Of a DNA stretch of 64,000 bases, positions 19,801-28,259 are shown piece by piece. Under the pieces are notes generated by a model that saw nothing but the letters and a program-made list of their open reading frames with translations, made no database searches and was not told the DNA's origin. Numbering within the stretch: position 1 is the stretch's first letter; each line of letters begins with the position of its first letter. The stretch comes from Actinomycetota bacterium. GTDB lineage: Bacteria > Actinomycetota > Thermoleophilia > Solirubrobacterales > Solirubrobacteraceae. Where the stretch lies: the NCBI GenBank assembly GCA_018268595.1, contig JAFDWH010000021.1, forward strand, positions 310,001 through 374,000, read 5' to 3'. The translations under genes were made by a program, and so were the position numbers.

Positions 19801-22800
19801 TGTCGTCCCGCCACGACGTGAGCGTGACCGGATTCGCGGCCGTGCCGGTCGCTCTCAACGTCCCCTGCACGCCGATGTACGTGCAGCCGTTCGGCTGGCC
19901 CTTCACGATCGTGCCGGCGCCGAGCGTCAGCGTGACGTGGGGCGGCACGGTCAGCGACGAGCAGCCGCCGTAGAGGACCGGCAGCAGGTTGCCGCTCCAC
20001 GGCAGCGACGAGCTGACCGCGACCGTGTCGTCGTAGAGCTGGACCCCGTTGAGCCCGTTGCCCGAACCGGAGTTGCCGTCGAGCTTGCCTATGTCGAGTG
20101 CGCCGGTCGAGACCGAGATGGCGACGCCGGCTGCGTTCGTGACCGTGTTCCCGCTCAAGGTCGGGACGCCCGCGGGCGTGTCGACGCGGATGCCGTCGCT
20201 GCTGCTGCGATCGATCGAAGAGGCGACGATCGAGGTCGCCGTGCCCGAGGTCGCCACGGCCGTGGAGGCGTAGCGGACGTTCACGTGCGCCAGGTCGAGC
20301 GTCGGCGCGGGGTTGCCGTTGCCGGCAGGAGTCGCGTAGACGCCGCCCCAGTCGCCGGCGACGGGGGCGGTGAGGTCGCCGTCGCCGTTCGTGTCGCCGC
20401 CCACCGTGTCGTCCCGCCACGAGGTGAGCGTCACCGGGTCCGCGGCGGTGCCGGTCGCTCTGAGCGTCCCCTGCACCGCGAAGTAGGTGCAACCGTTCGG
20501 CGCGCCCTTGACGATCGTGCCGGCGCCGAGCGTCAGCGTCACATGCGGCGGGATCGTCAGCGAGGCACAGCCGCCCGCGATCACCGGCACGAGCGTGCCG
20601 CTCCACGGCAGCGCGGAGCTGACCGTCACCGTGTCGTTCGCCAGCTGCACGCCGTCGAGGCCGTTGCCCGCGCCGGAGTTGCCGTCGAGCAGCCCCATGT
20701 CGAGCGCCGCGCCGTTCACCTCGATCGCCGCGCTCGCCGCGTTCGTGACGGTGTTGCCGGTCAGCGTCGGCAGGCCGACGGGGGAGTCGACGCGGATGCC
20801 GTCGCCGCTGCTGTCGGCGATCGTGCTGTCGGTGATCGAGGTCGCGGTCTGCGAGGTCGCGATCGCCGCGGCGGCGTAGCGCACGTCGACGTGGTCGAGC
20901 GCCACGGCCGGCGTCGGGTTGCCGTTGCCGGCGGGCGCGGCGGTGATCCCCGACCAGTCGCCGGCGACCGGCGCCGTGCTGTTCCCGTCGCCGTTGGTGT
21001 CGCCGCCGATCGTGTCGTCGCGCCAGGAGGTCAGCGTGACCGGGTTGGCGGCGGTCCCGGTCGCTCTCAGCGTGCCCTGCACCGCGATGTAGTCGCAGCC
21101 GCTCGTCGTGCCCTTGACGATCGTCCCGGCGCCGAGCGTGAGCGTCACTCTCGGCGCGACGGTCAACCCGTAGCAGCCGCCGCCGACCACGGGCAGCAGC
21201 GTGCCGCTCCACGGCAGCGCTGAGCTGACCGTGACCGTGTCGTTCCACAGCTCGACGCCGTCGAGCCCGTTGCCCGACCCGGAGTTGCCGTCGAGCAGGC
21301 CCATGTCGAGGGACGCCTGCTCGACGACGATCGCCGCCCCCGCGACGTCCGCGACCGTGTTGCCCGTGACCGTCGGAAGCCCGGCGGGGGAGGATACGTG
21401 GACGCCCTCGCCGGAGGCGTGCGCGACGACGCTGTCGCGCACGCTCGTCGTGGCGCTCGAGGCGTAGACGGCCGTCCCCGCGTAGTCGATCTCGACGTGG
21501 CGCAGGTCGAGCGACGGCGGGGGGCTGCCGTCCGGACCCGGCGTCGTCCAGATGCCGTTCCAGTCGCCCGCGACGGGGCCGCTGTGGTCGCCGTCGCCGT
21601 TCGTGTCGCCCGCGACCGCGTCGTCGCGCAGCGACGTCAGCACGACCGGGGCGGCCGCGGTGCCCTGCGCGTCGAGCGCGCCGGCGACCGCGATCCCCGC
21701 GCCGCCGTCGAGCTTCACGACGGCGCCCGCGCCAAGCGTGAGCGTCGCGCCCTGGTCGACCGTCACGGCGCACGTGACGACGAAGACGCTCGCGTAGTCG
21801 GGCGAGAGCGTGCGCGACGATCTCAGCTCGCCGCACAGGTCGATCCGCGGCGCGACCGACGACCACGAGGCGGTCGCCGGCGTCGCGTCCGGGAGCCCGT
21901 TCGGCCCGATCGCGCGCACGCTGAAGGTGTGCGGCCCCGGCGTGACCGACAGCGCGTCGGGCGATCTGCACGCGGCGTAGGCGCCGTCGTCGAGCTTGCA
22001 CTCGAAGCTGCTGCCGGCGGTGGGCGAGCCGAACGAGATCGACACCGGCCCGAGCGGGACGCGTCCGGCGGGCGCGTCCGAGATCGTCGTGTCGGGCGCC
22101 GTCGTGTCGACGGTGAAGCTGCGGGCCGCGGTCGTGGCGACGTTGCCGGCGCTGTCGTGCTGGCTGGCGCGGACGGTGTAGACGCCGTCGGGCACGGCGC
22201 TCGACGCCTGCACCGACCAGCTGCCGGCGTCGGCGCTCGTCGCGAGCGTCTGCAGCGGCGTGCCGCTCGCCGCGTCGCCGGCGAACAGCTCGACGGTGAC
22301 GCCCGGATCGTCGCCGGCGGCGGCGCCCGCGTCGCCCGAGAAGCTCGGCTTCGCCTGGCCGACGAGGCCGCCGTCGGCCGGTCTCGTGAGCGTCAGCGCC
22401 GGCGGCGTCGTGTCGACCACGAGCGTGCGCGAAGCGCTGAAGCCGGTGTTCCCCGCGTCGTTCGCCTGGCTCGCGCGGGCGGTGTAGGTGCCCTCCGGCA
22501 GCGGCGTCGCGGGCGTCGCTGACCAGCTGCCGGCGCTCACCGGCGCGTCGAGCGTGCGCACGGGCGTGCCCGACGCGCTCGCGCCGGCGTAGAGCGAGAG
22601 CGTCACGGTCGCGTGGTCGCCGCTCGCGGTGCCGGCGCCGCCGCCGAACGCCGGCGTCGTGTCGTTCGTGCGCAGGCCGTCCGCGGGCTGCAAAAGCGTG
22701 ACGTGCGGCGCCGTCGTCACGACGGCGAAGGTCGCGCTGCTCGAGCCCGTGTTGCCGGCGGCGTCCTGCTGGCTGGCGCGGACGGTGTAGGTGCCGTCGG

Positions 22801-23848
22801 CGAGCGCGCTCGTCGCGGTGGCCGCCCACGCGCCGCCGAGCACCGGCGCGGTCGCGGTCTGCACCGGCGTCCCGCTCGCGCTCGCGCCGGCGTAGACGGC
22901 GACTGCGATGGACGCCCCGTCGCCGGGCGCCGTGCCGGCGGCGCCGCCGAACGCGGGCGTGCTGTCGTTCGTCGTGCTGCCGTTCGCCGGCGCGGCGAGC
23001 GAGACCGCGGGCGCGATCGTGTCGACGGTCCAGGCGGCGTGCGCCGGGGTCGCGTCGACCGCGCCGTCGCCGCCGACCGCGCGCACGTCGAACGTGTGCG
23101 GGCCCTGCGCGAGCCCGGCGTACTGCTGCGGGCTGGTGCAGGACGACCACGGAGCGCCGTCGAGGCGGCACTGGAACGTGGCGCCGGCGGCGCTCGCGCC
23201 GAACGCGAAGACGGCGGTGGTCGAGGCGACCGCGCCCGCCGGTCCGCTCGCGATCGCGCTGTCCGGCGCGGGGGAGGGGGTCGTCCCGCCCCCGCCACCA
23301 CCGCCGCCTCCGCCACCCCCGCCTCCGCCGCCCGGGCCGCCCGTCGTCCCGACCGCGACCACGCCCGCGCTGCGGCAGTCGTTGCGCTCGGCCAGCTCGC
23401 GCACCTGCCCGAGCACGTCCGCGCACACGACCACGCGGTAGTCGCCGGCCGCGGCCGACGCCGGGATGCGGAAGCCGAAGCGCAGTCTGCGGCTGTGCCC
23501 GGCCCGCAGCGAGGGCACCGGCAGCCGCCGCAGCTGCACGAGGCCATGCGTGGCGGCGCCTCTCCAGGCGACCCCGGCGACCGAGGCGCGTGCGCGCGCG
23601 GTGCCGGAGTTCACCACCAGCGCGGTGCCGCTGAGGACGCGGCCCGCGAGCCGCGCGCGCGCCGCGCGGACGCGCAGGTCCGGCAGCCGCTGCCGCCGCG
23701 CGGCGGCGACCGCCGTGGGCCGCTCGCCGGCGGCGCTGCTCGCCCACCGCAGCATGCCGGTCGCCGCCACCACGACGAGCGCCAGCGCGATCAGCGCACG
23801 CAGCGTCGAGCCTCCCAAGCTGCTGCTCACCCGGTCCCTGGGCGCCAT
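13844..23848 (-). CDS. Giant secreted RHS/YD-repeat protein with Ig-like and beta-helix repeats
   Basis: An uninterrupted 3334-residue protein. In order: N-terminal hydrophobic signal (ALIALALVVVAATGML), a CARDB-like domain, a poly-Gly linker, several bacterial Ig-like domains (residues ~230-650), seven ~202-residue beta-helix repeats (~680-2000), a DUF6531-like segment (PVDPATGNFSIALTDV), about 38 YD repeats (~2215-2980), the RHS core (RLGQRVLDPTSGRWTTTDPLG) and a unique ~180-residue C-terminus from about 3155. This is the layout of polymorphic-toxin delivery proteins, in which the core forms a shell around a C-terminal payload. The payload here (with DIDCSQLDGACGMIRANLAIDVG) is not recognised, and no immunity gene follows: the next gene is vapC on the other strand. 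A TAGTCT hexamer 10 bases before ATG 23848 supports this start; GTG 23920 is an alternative. Confidence 0.9.
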   Translation of the reverse strand: MAPRDRVSSSLGGSTLRALIALALVVVAATGMLRWASSAAGERPTAVAAARRQRLPDLRVRAARARLAGRVLSGTALVVNSGTARARASVAGVAWRGAATHGLVQLRRLPVPSLRAGHSRRLRFGFRIPASAAAGDYRVVVCADVLGQVRELAERNDCRSAGVVAVGTTGGPGGGGGGGGGGGGGGGGTTPSPAPDSAIASGPAGAVASTTAVFAFGASAAGATFQCRLDGAPWSSCTSPQQYAGLAQGPHTFDVRAVGGDGAVDATPAHAAWTVDTIAPAVSLAAPANGSTTNDSTPAFGGAAGTAPGDGASIAVAVYAGASASGTPVQTATAPVLGGAWAATATSALADGTYTVRASQQDAAGNTGSSSATFAVVTTAPHVTLLQPADGLRTNDTTPAFGGGAGTASGDHATVTLSLYAGASASGTPVRTLDAPVSAGSWSATPATPLPEGTYTARASQANDAGNTGFSASRTLVVDTTPPALTLTRPADGGLVGQAKPSFSGDAGAAAGDDPGVTVELFAGDAASGTPLQTLATSADAGSWSVQASSAVPDGVYTVRASQHDSAGNVATTAARSFTVDTTAPDTTISDAPAGRVPLGPVSISFGSPTAGSSFECKLDDGAYAACRSPDALSVTPGPHTFSVRAIGPNGLPDATPATASWSSVAPRIDLCGELRSSRTLSPDYASVFVVTCAVTVDQGATLTLGAGAVVKLDGGAGIAVAGALDAQGTAAAPVVLTSLRDDAVAGDTNGDGDHSGPVAGDWNGIWTTPGPDGSPPPSLDLRHVEIDYAGTAVYASSATTSVRDSVVAHASGEGVHVSSPAGLPTVTGNTVADVAGAAIVVEQASLDMGLLDGNSGSGNGLDGVELWNDTVTVSSALPWSGTLLPVVGGGCYGLTVAPRVTLTLGAGTIVKGTTSGCDYIAVQGTLRATGTAANPVTLTSWRDDTIGGDTNGDGNSTAPVAGDWSGITAAPAGNGNPTPAVALDHVDVRYAAAAIATSQTATSITDSTIADSSGDGIRVDSPVGLPTLTGNTVTNAASAAIEVNGAALDMGLLDGNSGAGNGLDGVQLANDTVTVSSALPWSGTLVPVIAGGCASLTIPPHVTLTLGAGTIVKGAPNGCTYFAVQGTLRATGTAADPVTLTSWRDDTVGGDTNGDGDLTAPVAGDWGGVYATPAGNGNPAPTLDLAHVNVRYASTAVATSGTATSIVASSIDRSSSDGIRVDTPAGVPTLSGNTVTNAAGVAISVSTGALDIGKLDGNSGSGNGLNGVQLYDDTVAVSSSLPWSGNLLPVLYGGCSSLTVPPHVTLTLGAGTIVKGQPNGCTYIGVQGTLRATGTAANPVTLTSWRDDSAGGDTNGDGNRTAPVAGDWGGIWSSPAGNGNPDPTVSLAHVVMRYASTAISTSQSAVSVTDSSVDRVSGDGVDVASADGVPTIKGNSVTNVGGVAISLSSSPLDMGQLDGNSGSGNGLNGVQLYDDTVAVSSALPWSGNLLPVLYGGCSSLTVPAGVTLTLGAGTIVKGQPNGCTYIGVQGTLRATGTAANPVTLTSWRDDAAGGDTNGDGNRTAPVAGDWGGIWSSPAGNGNPDPTVSLAHVVIHYASTAISASSSAVSVTDSSIDRVSGDGVDVAGADGVPTVKGNSVTNVGGTAVAITGASIDMGALDGNSGSGNGLNGVELSNDTVTVSSSLPWSGTLLPVISGGCASLTIPPGVTLTLGAGTILKGESNYCSYLSVQGALVATGTAASPVTLTSWRDDSAGGDTNGDGNRTAPVAGDWGGIWSSPAGNGNAAPTVSLAHVQVRYASSPISTSGTATSITNSSVDRASGDGIHVDAPVGVPTVKDNAVTNAAGNAVAVSSASIDMGALNGNSGSGNRLNGMQLSNDTVVVSSSLPWSGTLLPVLAGGCSSLTVPPHVTLTLGAGTILKAQSDYCSYLSVQGTLNATGTAASPVTLTSWRDDFAGGDTNGDGGASQPLPGDWVGVYASPAGNGNPDPAISLAHVVIRYASTALSTSVPAFVSGSLTNDLTGVSGPSPDYLGNCPDGVVSAKNVDWGSITGPGPFGAGPVVSGCVDVVPWVGYQQWMGKAWGVGAGPGAGSSYGSYTQTRYVVGDPVDPATGNFSIALTDVRVPEPGPAMTFARFYDSRSLASGAMGPGWSDSWMTYVDPRSAIGTVDLHWGDGRIDAYTPQPDGSLAPQAGNFTTLVATGSGYTATTKQRVRYAFDGAGHLQSVTDPNGGTLSVATDGSGNVTSVTDPAGRTLTLGYDNGLLTSVTDPAGKTWTYGYTDGRLTSVTDPTSAVVHYAYDAQGRIASATDADGHTTIANAYDVQGRVTSQTDADGHTTTYSYGNGTTTKANPGGGARTYAYDSLGRLTAETDPLGHTTSYGYDAAGDLTSRTDPLGHTTTYAYDAHGNRITRTDALGKVTTDVYDAADLRTQETDPTGAVTHWTYDADRNLTSTTDARGHTTTYTVDARGLRTSATDALGHTTAYAYDSAGDRTSETDPLGGVTARAYDADGRLTSVTDPLGKTTTFAYDARGERVAVTDRLGKTTTVTYDPAGQRTAVTDPLGHATTWTYTPSGLVASVTDPTGATTTNAYDANGDPTSTTDPTGAVTSYGYDADGRRVSVTDPLGHTTTTAYDDAGRPTSTVDPLGHTTTRAYDADGRLVSVTDALGATTSFGYDGDGRLVRLTDANGHVWMTAYDANGNVVSTTDPLARTTSESYDAADRLVGVTDAASRTTSYGYDADGRRTSAGYSDGGTASYAYDADGRLTARTDATGRTTRAYDAEGRLTSSTDGLGRTVNYAYDAAGRVASRTQPGAVTTTFGYDAAGRMTSASDPDAAARWSYDAAGTPTGAALPGGVTLTLGSDAAHRVTDIAYARSGDAVFHEAIGYDDAGRVTSVSDPTGDHAYDYDAADRLVADDAGAVTTRWSYDAVGNRTAETVGGATTRYAYDAADQLTSAGATTYAYDQRGELVSATAPGGTTRYAYDGAGHLTGVTTPSGSWSFSVADDGTLLQQSGSSAHTYLEDPLDGGLLAQDATRTVRGVQPFAVVSGGVARALALDALGSVRAVVPASGASSALDYGPWGAQLSGAPSAGVPGFTGGIAGPDGTIRLGQRVLDPTSGRWTTTDPLGVREASGAASLYAYVAGDPLGSVDPTGLFGWSSVVNAVRSVVSFGASVVQSAVSGISGAIGNFVSGIQALAGGGAGGAAAVNRVTGSYAGAARQDRAGAGYGSGGAGRAGGNPYSLSDIDCSQLDGACGMIRANLAIDVGLRRKLTGEPYLNEGTGIALEGAGSAVGGDAGGAALGGAYEGATAAKDLWDIWNTADEVQADLGAN
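14900..17210 (-). repeat. YD-repeat tract within the RHS gene
   Basis: About 38 diverged copies of a roughly 21-residue unit with core YAYDADGRLTSVTDPLGHTT, visible as a 63-bp period in the DNA. In known RHS proteins these units wind into a large beta cocoon. Copies differ enough that recombination between neighbours is probably limited. Boundaries are approximate. Confidence 0.92.
17850..21800 (-). repeat. Seven tandem ~606-bp repeats (beta-helix units) within the RHS gene
   Basis: Each ~202-residue unit contains LPWSGTLLPV, CxSLTVPPHVTLTLGAGTIVKG, a TSWRDD-GGDTNGDGN-APVAGDW segment and SSxDRxSGDGxxV, as in right-handed parallel beta-helix proteins. Seven GDTNGDG motifs are present. The three central units are nearly identical in places and in exact 606-bp register, which indicates recent amplification or gene conversion. 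The aspartate-rich GDTNGDGN motif resembles calcium-binding loops. Boundaries are approximate. Confidence 0.9.
23279..23340 (-). repeat. Poly-glycine coding tract
   Basis: A GGN-type low-complexity run encodes about 17 consecutive Gly with one Pro, forming a flexible linker between the CARDB-like domain and the first Ig-like domain of the RHS protein. Simple-sequence tracts like this can change length by slippage in multiples of three without breaking the frame. Confidence 0.85.
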
Positions 23849-24242
23849 AGGGCGCGGCAGACTACTCAAGAAACCGCAATGTGGTGACACATGGCGCCGA
23901 CGCGCCAGCTTCGCCGGCACGCGCGCGGCAGCGGGTCCCCGCAGCGCGAGCGTCCCCGCGACAAACCCAACCGGAAAACCCCGGAAAGAGCGGGGGCGTT
24001 CTCCGTCTATCGGTGTGGCCCGCTCGCGCGTCTGTTAGCTTCGCCGACCTCGCACGGCCGTCCTGTCCCCCCACACGAATGGACGAGCCGTGTCGCGCGG
24101 GCACCGCCGGCTCCCCCAAGGCGCACGGTGCCCGTTCTCCCGCCGGTGGCCCCCGGGCCTCCGCGTGGCGGTGGCGTCGCCTCCCGTCCCCCCATCCCGG
24201 CGGGAGGCGTCGCCGCGCCGCCGGCGGGGTAGTGGAGCGCCC
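23849..24242. other. Divergent intergenic region: RHS promoter and leader of the antiporter gene
   Basis: About 390 bases without a supported gene. On the minus strand TAGTCT lies 10 bases before the RHS start. On the plus strand TAGCTT at 24036-24041 is a possible -10, which would give the antiporter a leader of about 195 bases. The region is locally richer in A/T around 23860-24010 than the flanking genes. Confidence 0.5.
24173..24214 (+). promoter_or_regulatory. Hairpin in the leader of the Ca2+/H+ antiporter gene
   Basis: Arms CGCCTCCCG (24178-24186) and CGGGAGGCG (24201-24209) pair perfectly over 9 bp, and a further 4 bp (GGCG/CGCC) extend the stem after one mismatch. The hairpin ends 28 bases before the GTG start and its GGAG Shine-Dalgarno sequence. 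A leader hairpin in front of an ion transporter may be a metal- or pH-responsive element. I do not see a yybP-ykoY or other known riboswitch consensus. Confidence 0.4.
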
Positions 24243-25286
24243 GTGAGGCGCCCGATGCTGCTCGCAATCGGACTGGCGACCGTCGCGGCGGGCGTCGCGC
24301 ACTACGCGGGCGTGCCGGCCGTGCCGGCGTTCGCGCTCGCCGCCGTGGCGCTCGCCGGGCTCGCGTGGATCGTCTCGTTCGCGACCGAGCAGGTGGGGAA
24401 GCGCTTCGGCGCCGCGACGACCGGCGTGCTGCAGTCGACGCTCGGCAACCTGCCGGAGCTGTTCGTCGTCGTCTTCGCGCTCGCGCAGGGCGAGCTGGTG
24501 GTCGCGCAGTTCTCGATCCTCGGGTCGATCTTCGCGAACGCGCTGCTCGTGCTCGGCGCCGTCATCGTCGTCGGCGCGTCCGTCTCGGACGACCGCTGCA
24601 TGCGCTTCGGACCGCGGCTCCCGAACGACACCGCGACGCTGCTGCTGCTCGCCAGCTTCATCATCGTGCTCGTCGCGATCTCGCACCTCACGCACGACAG
24701 CGCGAGCCACGACACGGTCGCGATCTCGGCGATCGCCGCCGTGCTGCTGCTGAGCGTCTACGCGGTGTGGGTCGTCGGCTACGTACGCTCGCAGCGCGCC
24801 GAGGAGCGCGAGCGGCGCGCGGCCACGCAGGAGCCGCTCGGCACCGCCGTCGCGCTGCTGGCGGTCGCCGGCGTCGCCGCGGCGTTCGTGTCCGACTGGT
24901 TCGTCTCGGCGCTGCGGCCGACGATCGACGCGCTCGGCATCTCCGAGCAGTTCGCCGGCCTCGTGATCGTCGCGATCGCCGGCAACGCGGTCGAGAACGT
25001 CGCGGGCGTGGTGCTCGCGGCGAAGGGCCAGTCGGACCTCGCGATCTCCGTCGTGAAGAACTCGGTCGCGCAGGTCGCCGCCTTCCTGTTCCCGCTGCTC
25101 GTGCTGATCTCGCTCGCGTTCGCGCACCGGCTGACGTTCGGGATGCCGCCCGTCTACGTCGGCGCGCTGCTGCTGACCGCGATCGCGATCTGGCAGGTGA
25201 CGACCGACGGCAGCGCGACCGCGTTCGAGGGCTGGGCGCTCGTCGCCACGTACGCCGTGCTCGCCGTCTTCACGCTCTACGAGTAG
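24243..25286 (+). CDS. Ca2+/H+ antiporter, CAX/ChaA family
   Basis: A 347-residue protein with about ten membrane helices. The two alpha-repeat motifs of the CAX family are visible: GVLQSTLGNLPELFVVVFAL and later VIVAIAGNAVENVAGVVLA, each with the essential Asn/Glu pair. It exchanges cytoplasmic Ca2+ (or another divalent cation) for protons. A basic cytoplasmic loop (RSQRAEERERRAA) separates the two halves. GTG 24243 has a GGAG Shine-Dalgarno sequence; ATG 24255 is the alternative. Confidence 0.93.
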   Translation: MRRPMLLAIGLATVAAGVAHYAGVPAVPAFALAAVALAGLAWIVSFATEQVGKRFGAATTGVLQSTLGNLPELFVVVFALAQGELVVAQFSILGSIFANALLVLGAVIVVGASVSDDRCMRFGPRLPNDTATLLLLASFIIVLVAISHLTHDSASHDTVAISAIAAVLLLSVYAVWVVGYVRSQRAEERERRAATQEPLGTAVALLAVAGVAAAFVSDWFVSALRPTIDALGISEQFAGLVIVAIAGNAVENVAGVVLAAKGQSDLAISVVKNSVAQVAAFLFPLLVLISLAFAHRLTFGMPPVYVGALLLTAIAIWQVTTDGSATAFEGWALVATYAVLAVFTLYE

Positions 25287-25297
25287 GGTCCCCCGAG

Positions 25298-26302
25298 ATG
25301 CGGTGCGTCGTCATCACGAAGCACGGGGACCCGAGCGTGCTGCAGGTGCAGGAGCGGCCCGACCCGTCGCTGCGGCCCGGGCACGTGCGCGTCGAGGTCG
25401 CGGCGGCGGGCGTCAACTTCGCCGACACGATGGCGCGCACCGGGCTCTACCCGGACGCGCCGAAGCCCCCCACGGTCGTCGGCTACGAGGTCGCCGGCAC
25501 CGTGACCGAGGTCGCCCCGGACGTGGAGGGGATCGCCTCCGGCGCACGCGTGATGGCCGGCACCCGCTTCGGCGGCTACGCCTCGCAGGTCGTCGTCCCG
25601 GCCGCCGACGTCGTGCCGCTGCCCGACCCTCTGAGCTTCGAGCAGGGCGCCGCGATCCCCGTCGTCTACGCGACCGCTTGGGCGGCGCTGCACGGCTACG
25701 GCTCGCTGCGCGCGGGCGAGGCGGTGCTGGTCCAGGCCGCCGCCGGCGGCGTCGGCATCGCCGCCACGCAGCTCGCCAAGCGCCACGGCGCGCAGGTGCA
25801 CGGCACCGCCTCGCCGGGCAAGCACGACGCGATCCGCGCCAACGGCGTCGACGTCGCGCACGACTACACGCGCCCCGGCTGGGACAACGAGCTGAACGAC
25901 CGCTTCGACGTGATCCTCGACGCGATCGGCGGCAGCTCGTTCAAGCGCTCCTACCGGATGCTGCGCATCGGCGGGCGGCTCGTCGCGTTCGGTGCCTCCA
26001 GCGTGCAGCAGGGCGAGCGGCGCAACCTGCTGACGGCCGCACGCGCCGGGCTGCCGATGCTGCGCGGCTTCGACCTGATCAAGCAGATGTCGGACTCGAA
26101 GTCCGTGATCGGCCTCAACATGCTGCGCCTGTGGGACGACCGCGGCACGCTGGCGCCGTGGACCGACCCGCTGACGGCGCTGATGGAGGACGGCACGATC
26201 CGGCCCGTCGTCTCCGACGTCGTCCCGTTCGCCGAGGCGCCCGAGGCGCACCGCATCATCGCCGCGCGGCGCAACGTCGGGAAGGTCGTGCTGGTCCCCT
26301 AG
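25298..26302 (+). CDS. Zinc-free MDR: NADPH:quinone oxidoreductase
   Basis: A 334-residue medium-chain dehydrogenase/reductase of the quinone oxidoreductase / VAT-1 type. It has the GroES-like N-terminal domain (PGHVRVEVAAAGVNFADTMARTGLYP), no catalytic zinc Cys, and the NADPH-binding AAAGGVGIAATQLAK motif. It reduces quinones or enones. It follows the antiporter by 11 bases and may be cotranscribed, though no functional link is apparent. It overlaps the convergent DUF167 gene by 4 bases. Confidence 0.93.
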   Translation: MRCVVITKHGDPSVLQVQERPDPSLRPGHVRVEVAAAGVNFADTMARTGLYPDAPKPPTVVGYEVAGTVTEVAPDVEGIASGARVMAGTRFGGYASQVVVPAADVVPLPDPLSFEQGAAIPVVYATAWAALHGYGSLRAGEAVLVQAAAGGVGIAATQLAKRHGAQVHGTASPGKHDAIRANGVDVAHDYTRPGWDNELNDRFDVILDAIGGSSFKRSYRMLRIGGRLVAFGASSVQQGERRNLLTAARAGLPMLRGFDLIKQMSDSKSVIGLNMLRLWDDRGTLAPWTDPLTALMEDGTIRPVVSDVVPFAEAPEAHRIIAARRNVGKVVLVP

Positions 26303-26562
26303 GCGAGCCCGAGCCGCGCGCGCACCGCGGCCTCGTCGACGTCGCCCCCGATCCGCACGCGCTTGTCGCGCGAGCCCTCGCCGCGCACCACCGCCACGGC
26401 GCCCTTCGGCACGCCGGCCGCCTTCGCCAGCAGCGCGCACACGGCCGCGTTGGCGCGCCCCTCCAACGGCGGCGCGGTGACGCGCACGAGCAGCCGCCCG
26501 TCGCGCATGCCGGCCAGCTCGTCGCGCGCCGCGCGCGGGATCACGCGCACGTCGAGCTCCAT
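26299..26562 (-). CDS. DUF167 (YggU-like) protein
   Basis: An 87-residue single-domain DUF167 protein. The segment VRVTAPPLEGRANAAVCALLAKAAGVPKGAVAVVRGEGSRDKRVRI is the family core. The biochemical role is unknown. It lies 8 bases downstream of the ABC-2 permease on the same strand, so it is probably the third gene of that operon. ATG 26562 is the natural start. Confidence 0.93.
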   Translation of the reverse strand: MELDVRVIPRAARDELAGMRDGRLLVRVTAPPLEGRANAAVCALLAKAAGVPKGAVAVVRGEGSRDKRVRIGGDVDEAAVRARLGLA

Positions 26563-26570
26563 CGCAGCAG

Positions 26571-27406
26571 CTACGCGCGCAGCCGGTAGCCGCGCACGAA
26601 CAGCCGCAGGTTGACCGCGAACAGCGCCCCGGTCGCGACCGCCAGCACGAGCAGCGCCAGCGCCACGTTCACGTCGCTGTAGTCGAGGAAGCCGTAGCGC
26701 ACGATCCCGATCATGTAGTAGACGGGATTGATGTGCGTGAGCGTCTCGAACGGCTGCGGCAGCAGCGTCGCCGAGTAGAAGACGCCGCCGAGGAAGATCA
26801 GCGGCATCAGCACGAACTGCTGGTACACCGCGACGTCGTCGAACTGCTCCGCGCGCACGCCGACCAGCACGCCCAGCTGCGAGAAGAAGAAGCCGACGAA
26901 GAACAGCCCGGCGAGCAGCACGAGCAGATGCTCGACCGGCAGGTCCACCAGCACCTCGCTCGCCGCGAACGTCAGCACCGCCACCGTCCCGCCGCGCAGG
27001 AAGCCGCCGAGCGAGAAGGCCAGCAGCAGCTCCAGCGGCGAGGCGGGGGAGGACAGCTGGTCGTCGATCGAGCGCTGGAACTTCTGCTGCAGGATCGACG
27101 AGGCGTTGTTCGAGAACGCGTTCATCGCCCACGCCATCATGATCAGGCCGGGGATCACGAACACGATGTAGCGGTAGCCGTGCAGCGTGTGGATGCGCGA
27201 GCCGAGCGCGGCGCCGAAGACGGAGATGTAGAGGAACGTCTCCAGCAGCGGCGCGCCGACCGTCTGGCGCTTGATCTTCATGAAGCGGTTGCACTCGCGC
27301 CGCACGAGCGCGAGGAAGCGGATCTGCCGGCCGCTCAGACGCAGCCGCGCGCCGCGCTCCTCCTCCGGCGCCTGCGTGGGCGTCACCGACTTGTCGGCGA
27401 GCGTGC

Positions 27407-27410
<4 letters not shown>
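26571..27410 (-). CDS. ABC-2 type transporter permease
   Basis: A 279-residue membrane subunit of an ABC-2 exporter (DrrB/NodJ type) with a cytoplasmic N-terminus and six membrane helices. The segment PVYYMIGIVRYGFLDYS near the C-terminus is typical. With the overlapping ATPase gene it would export a drug, lipid or polysaccharide precursor. The ATG of this gene overlaps the stop of the ATPase gene (ATGA). Confidence 0.93.
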
Positions 27411-28171
<761 letters not shown>

Positions 28172-28224
28172 CTGTTCGACCATTGTACGCGCAACGATCG
28201 CGCAGCGCGCCGCGCACCCTAGAT

Positions 28225-28252
28225 TGACAGTCTGCTAGTGCACTAATAGTCT
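28225..28252 (+). promoter_or_regulatory. Promoter with palindromic operator upstream of the MlaE/YrbE gene
   Basis: A perfect -35 TTGACA (28225-28230) is followed after 16 bases by TAGTCT (28247-28252). The start codon at 28260 lies seven bases further, so transcription would begin at or next to ATG. The spacer holds the perfect 10-bp palindrome TAGTGCACTA (28236-28245), flanked by two direct AGTCTG copies. A repressor bound here would block RNA polymerase. The regulator is unknown; TetR, MarR and GntR families bind sites of this kind. Confidence 0.65.
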
Positions 28253-28259
28253 GACTCGT

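Noticed and set aside
15773-21223. A very long plus-strand open frame (about 1800 codons) antisense to the RHS gene
   Set aside because: It has only Arg/Val/Ala/Gly low-complexity composition and mirrors the repeats of the real reverse-strand gene, so it is an artefact of high GC and periodicity.
14900-21800. Regular repeats that might suggest a CRISPR array
   Set aside because: The 63-bp and 606-bp units are in frame, encode known repeat folds, lack unique spacers of fixed size, and no cas genes are present.
24365-26302. A single open frame joining the antiporter region and the quinone oxidoreductase
   Set aside because: Its first half is the wrong frame of the antiporter gene. The oxidoreductase has its own ATG at 25298 and a complete GroES-like N-terminus.
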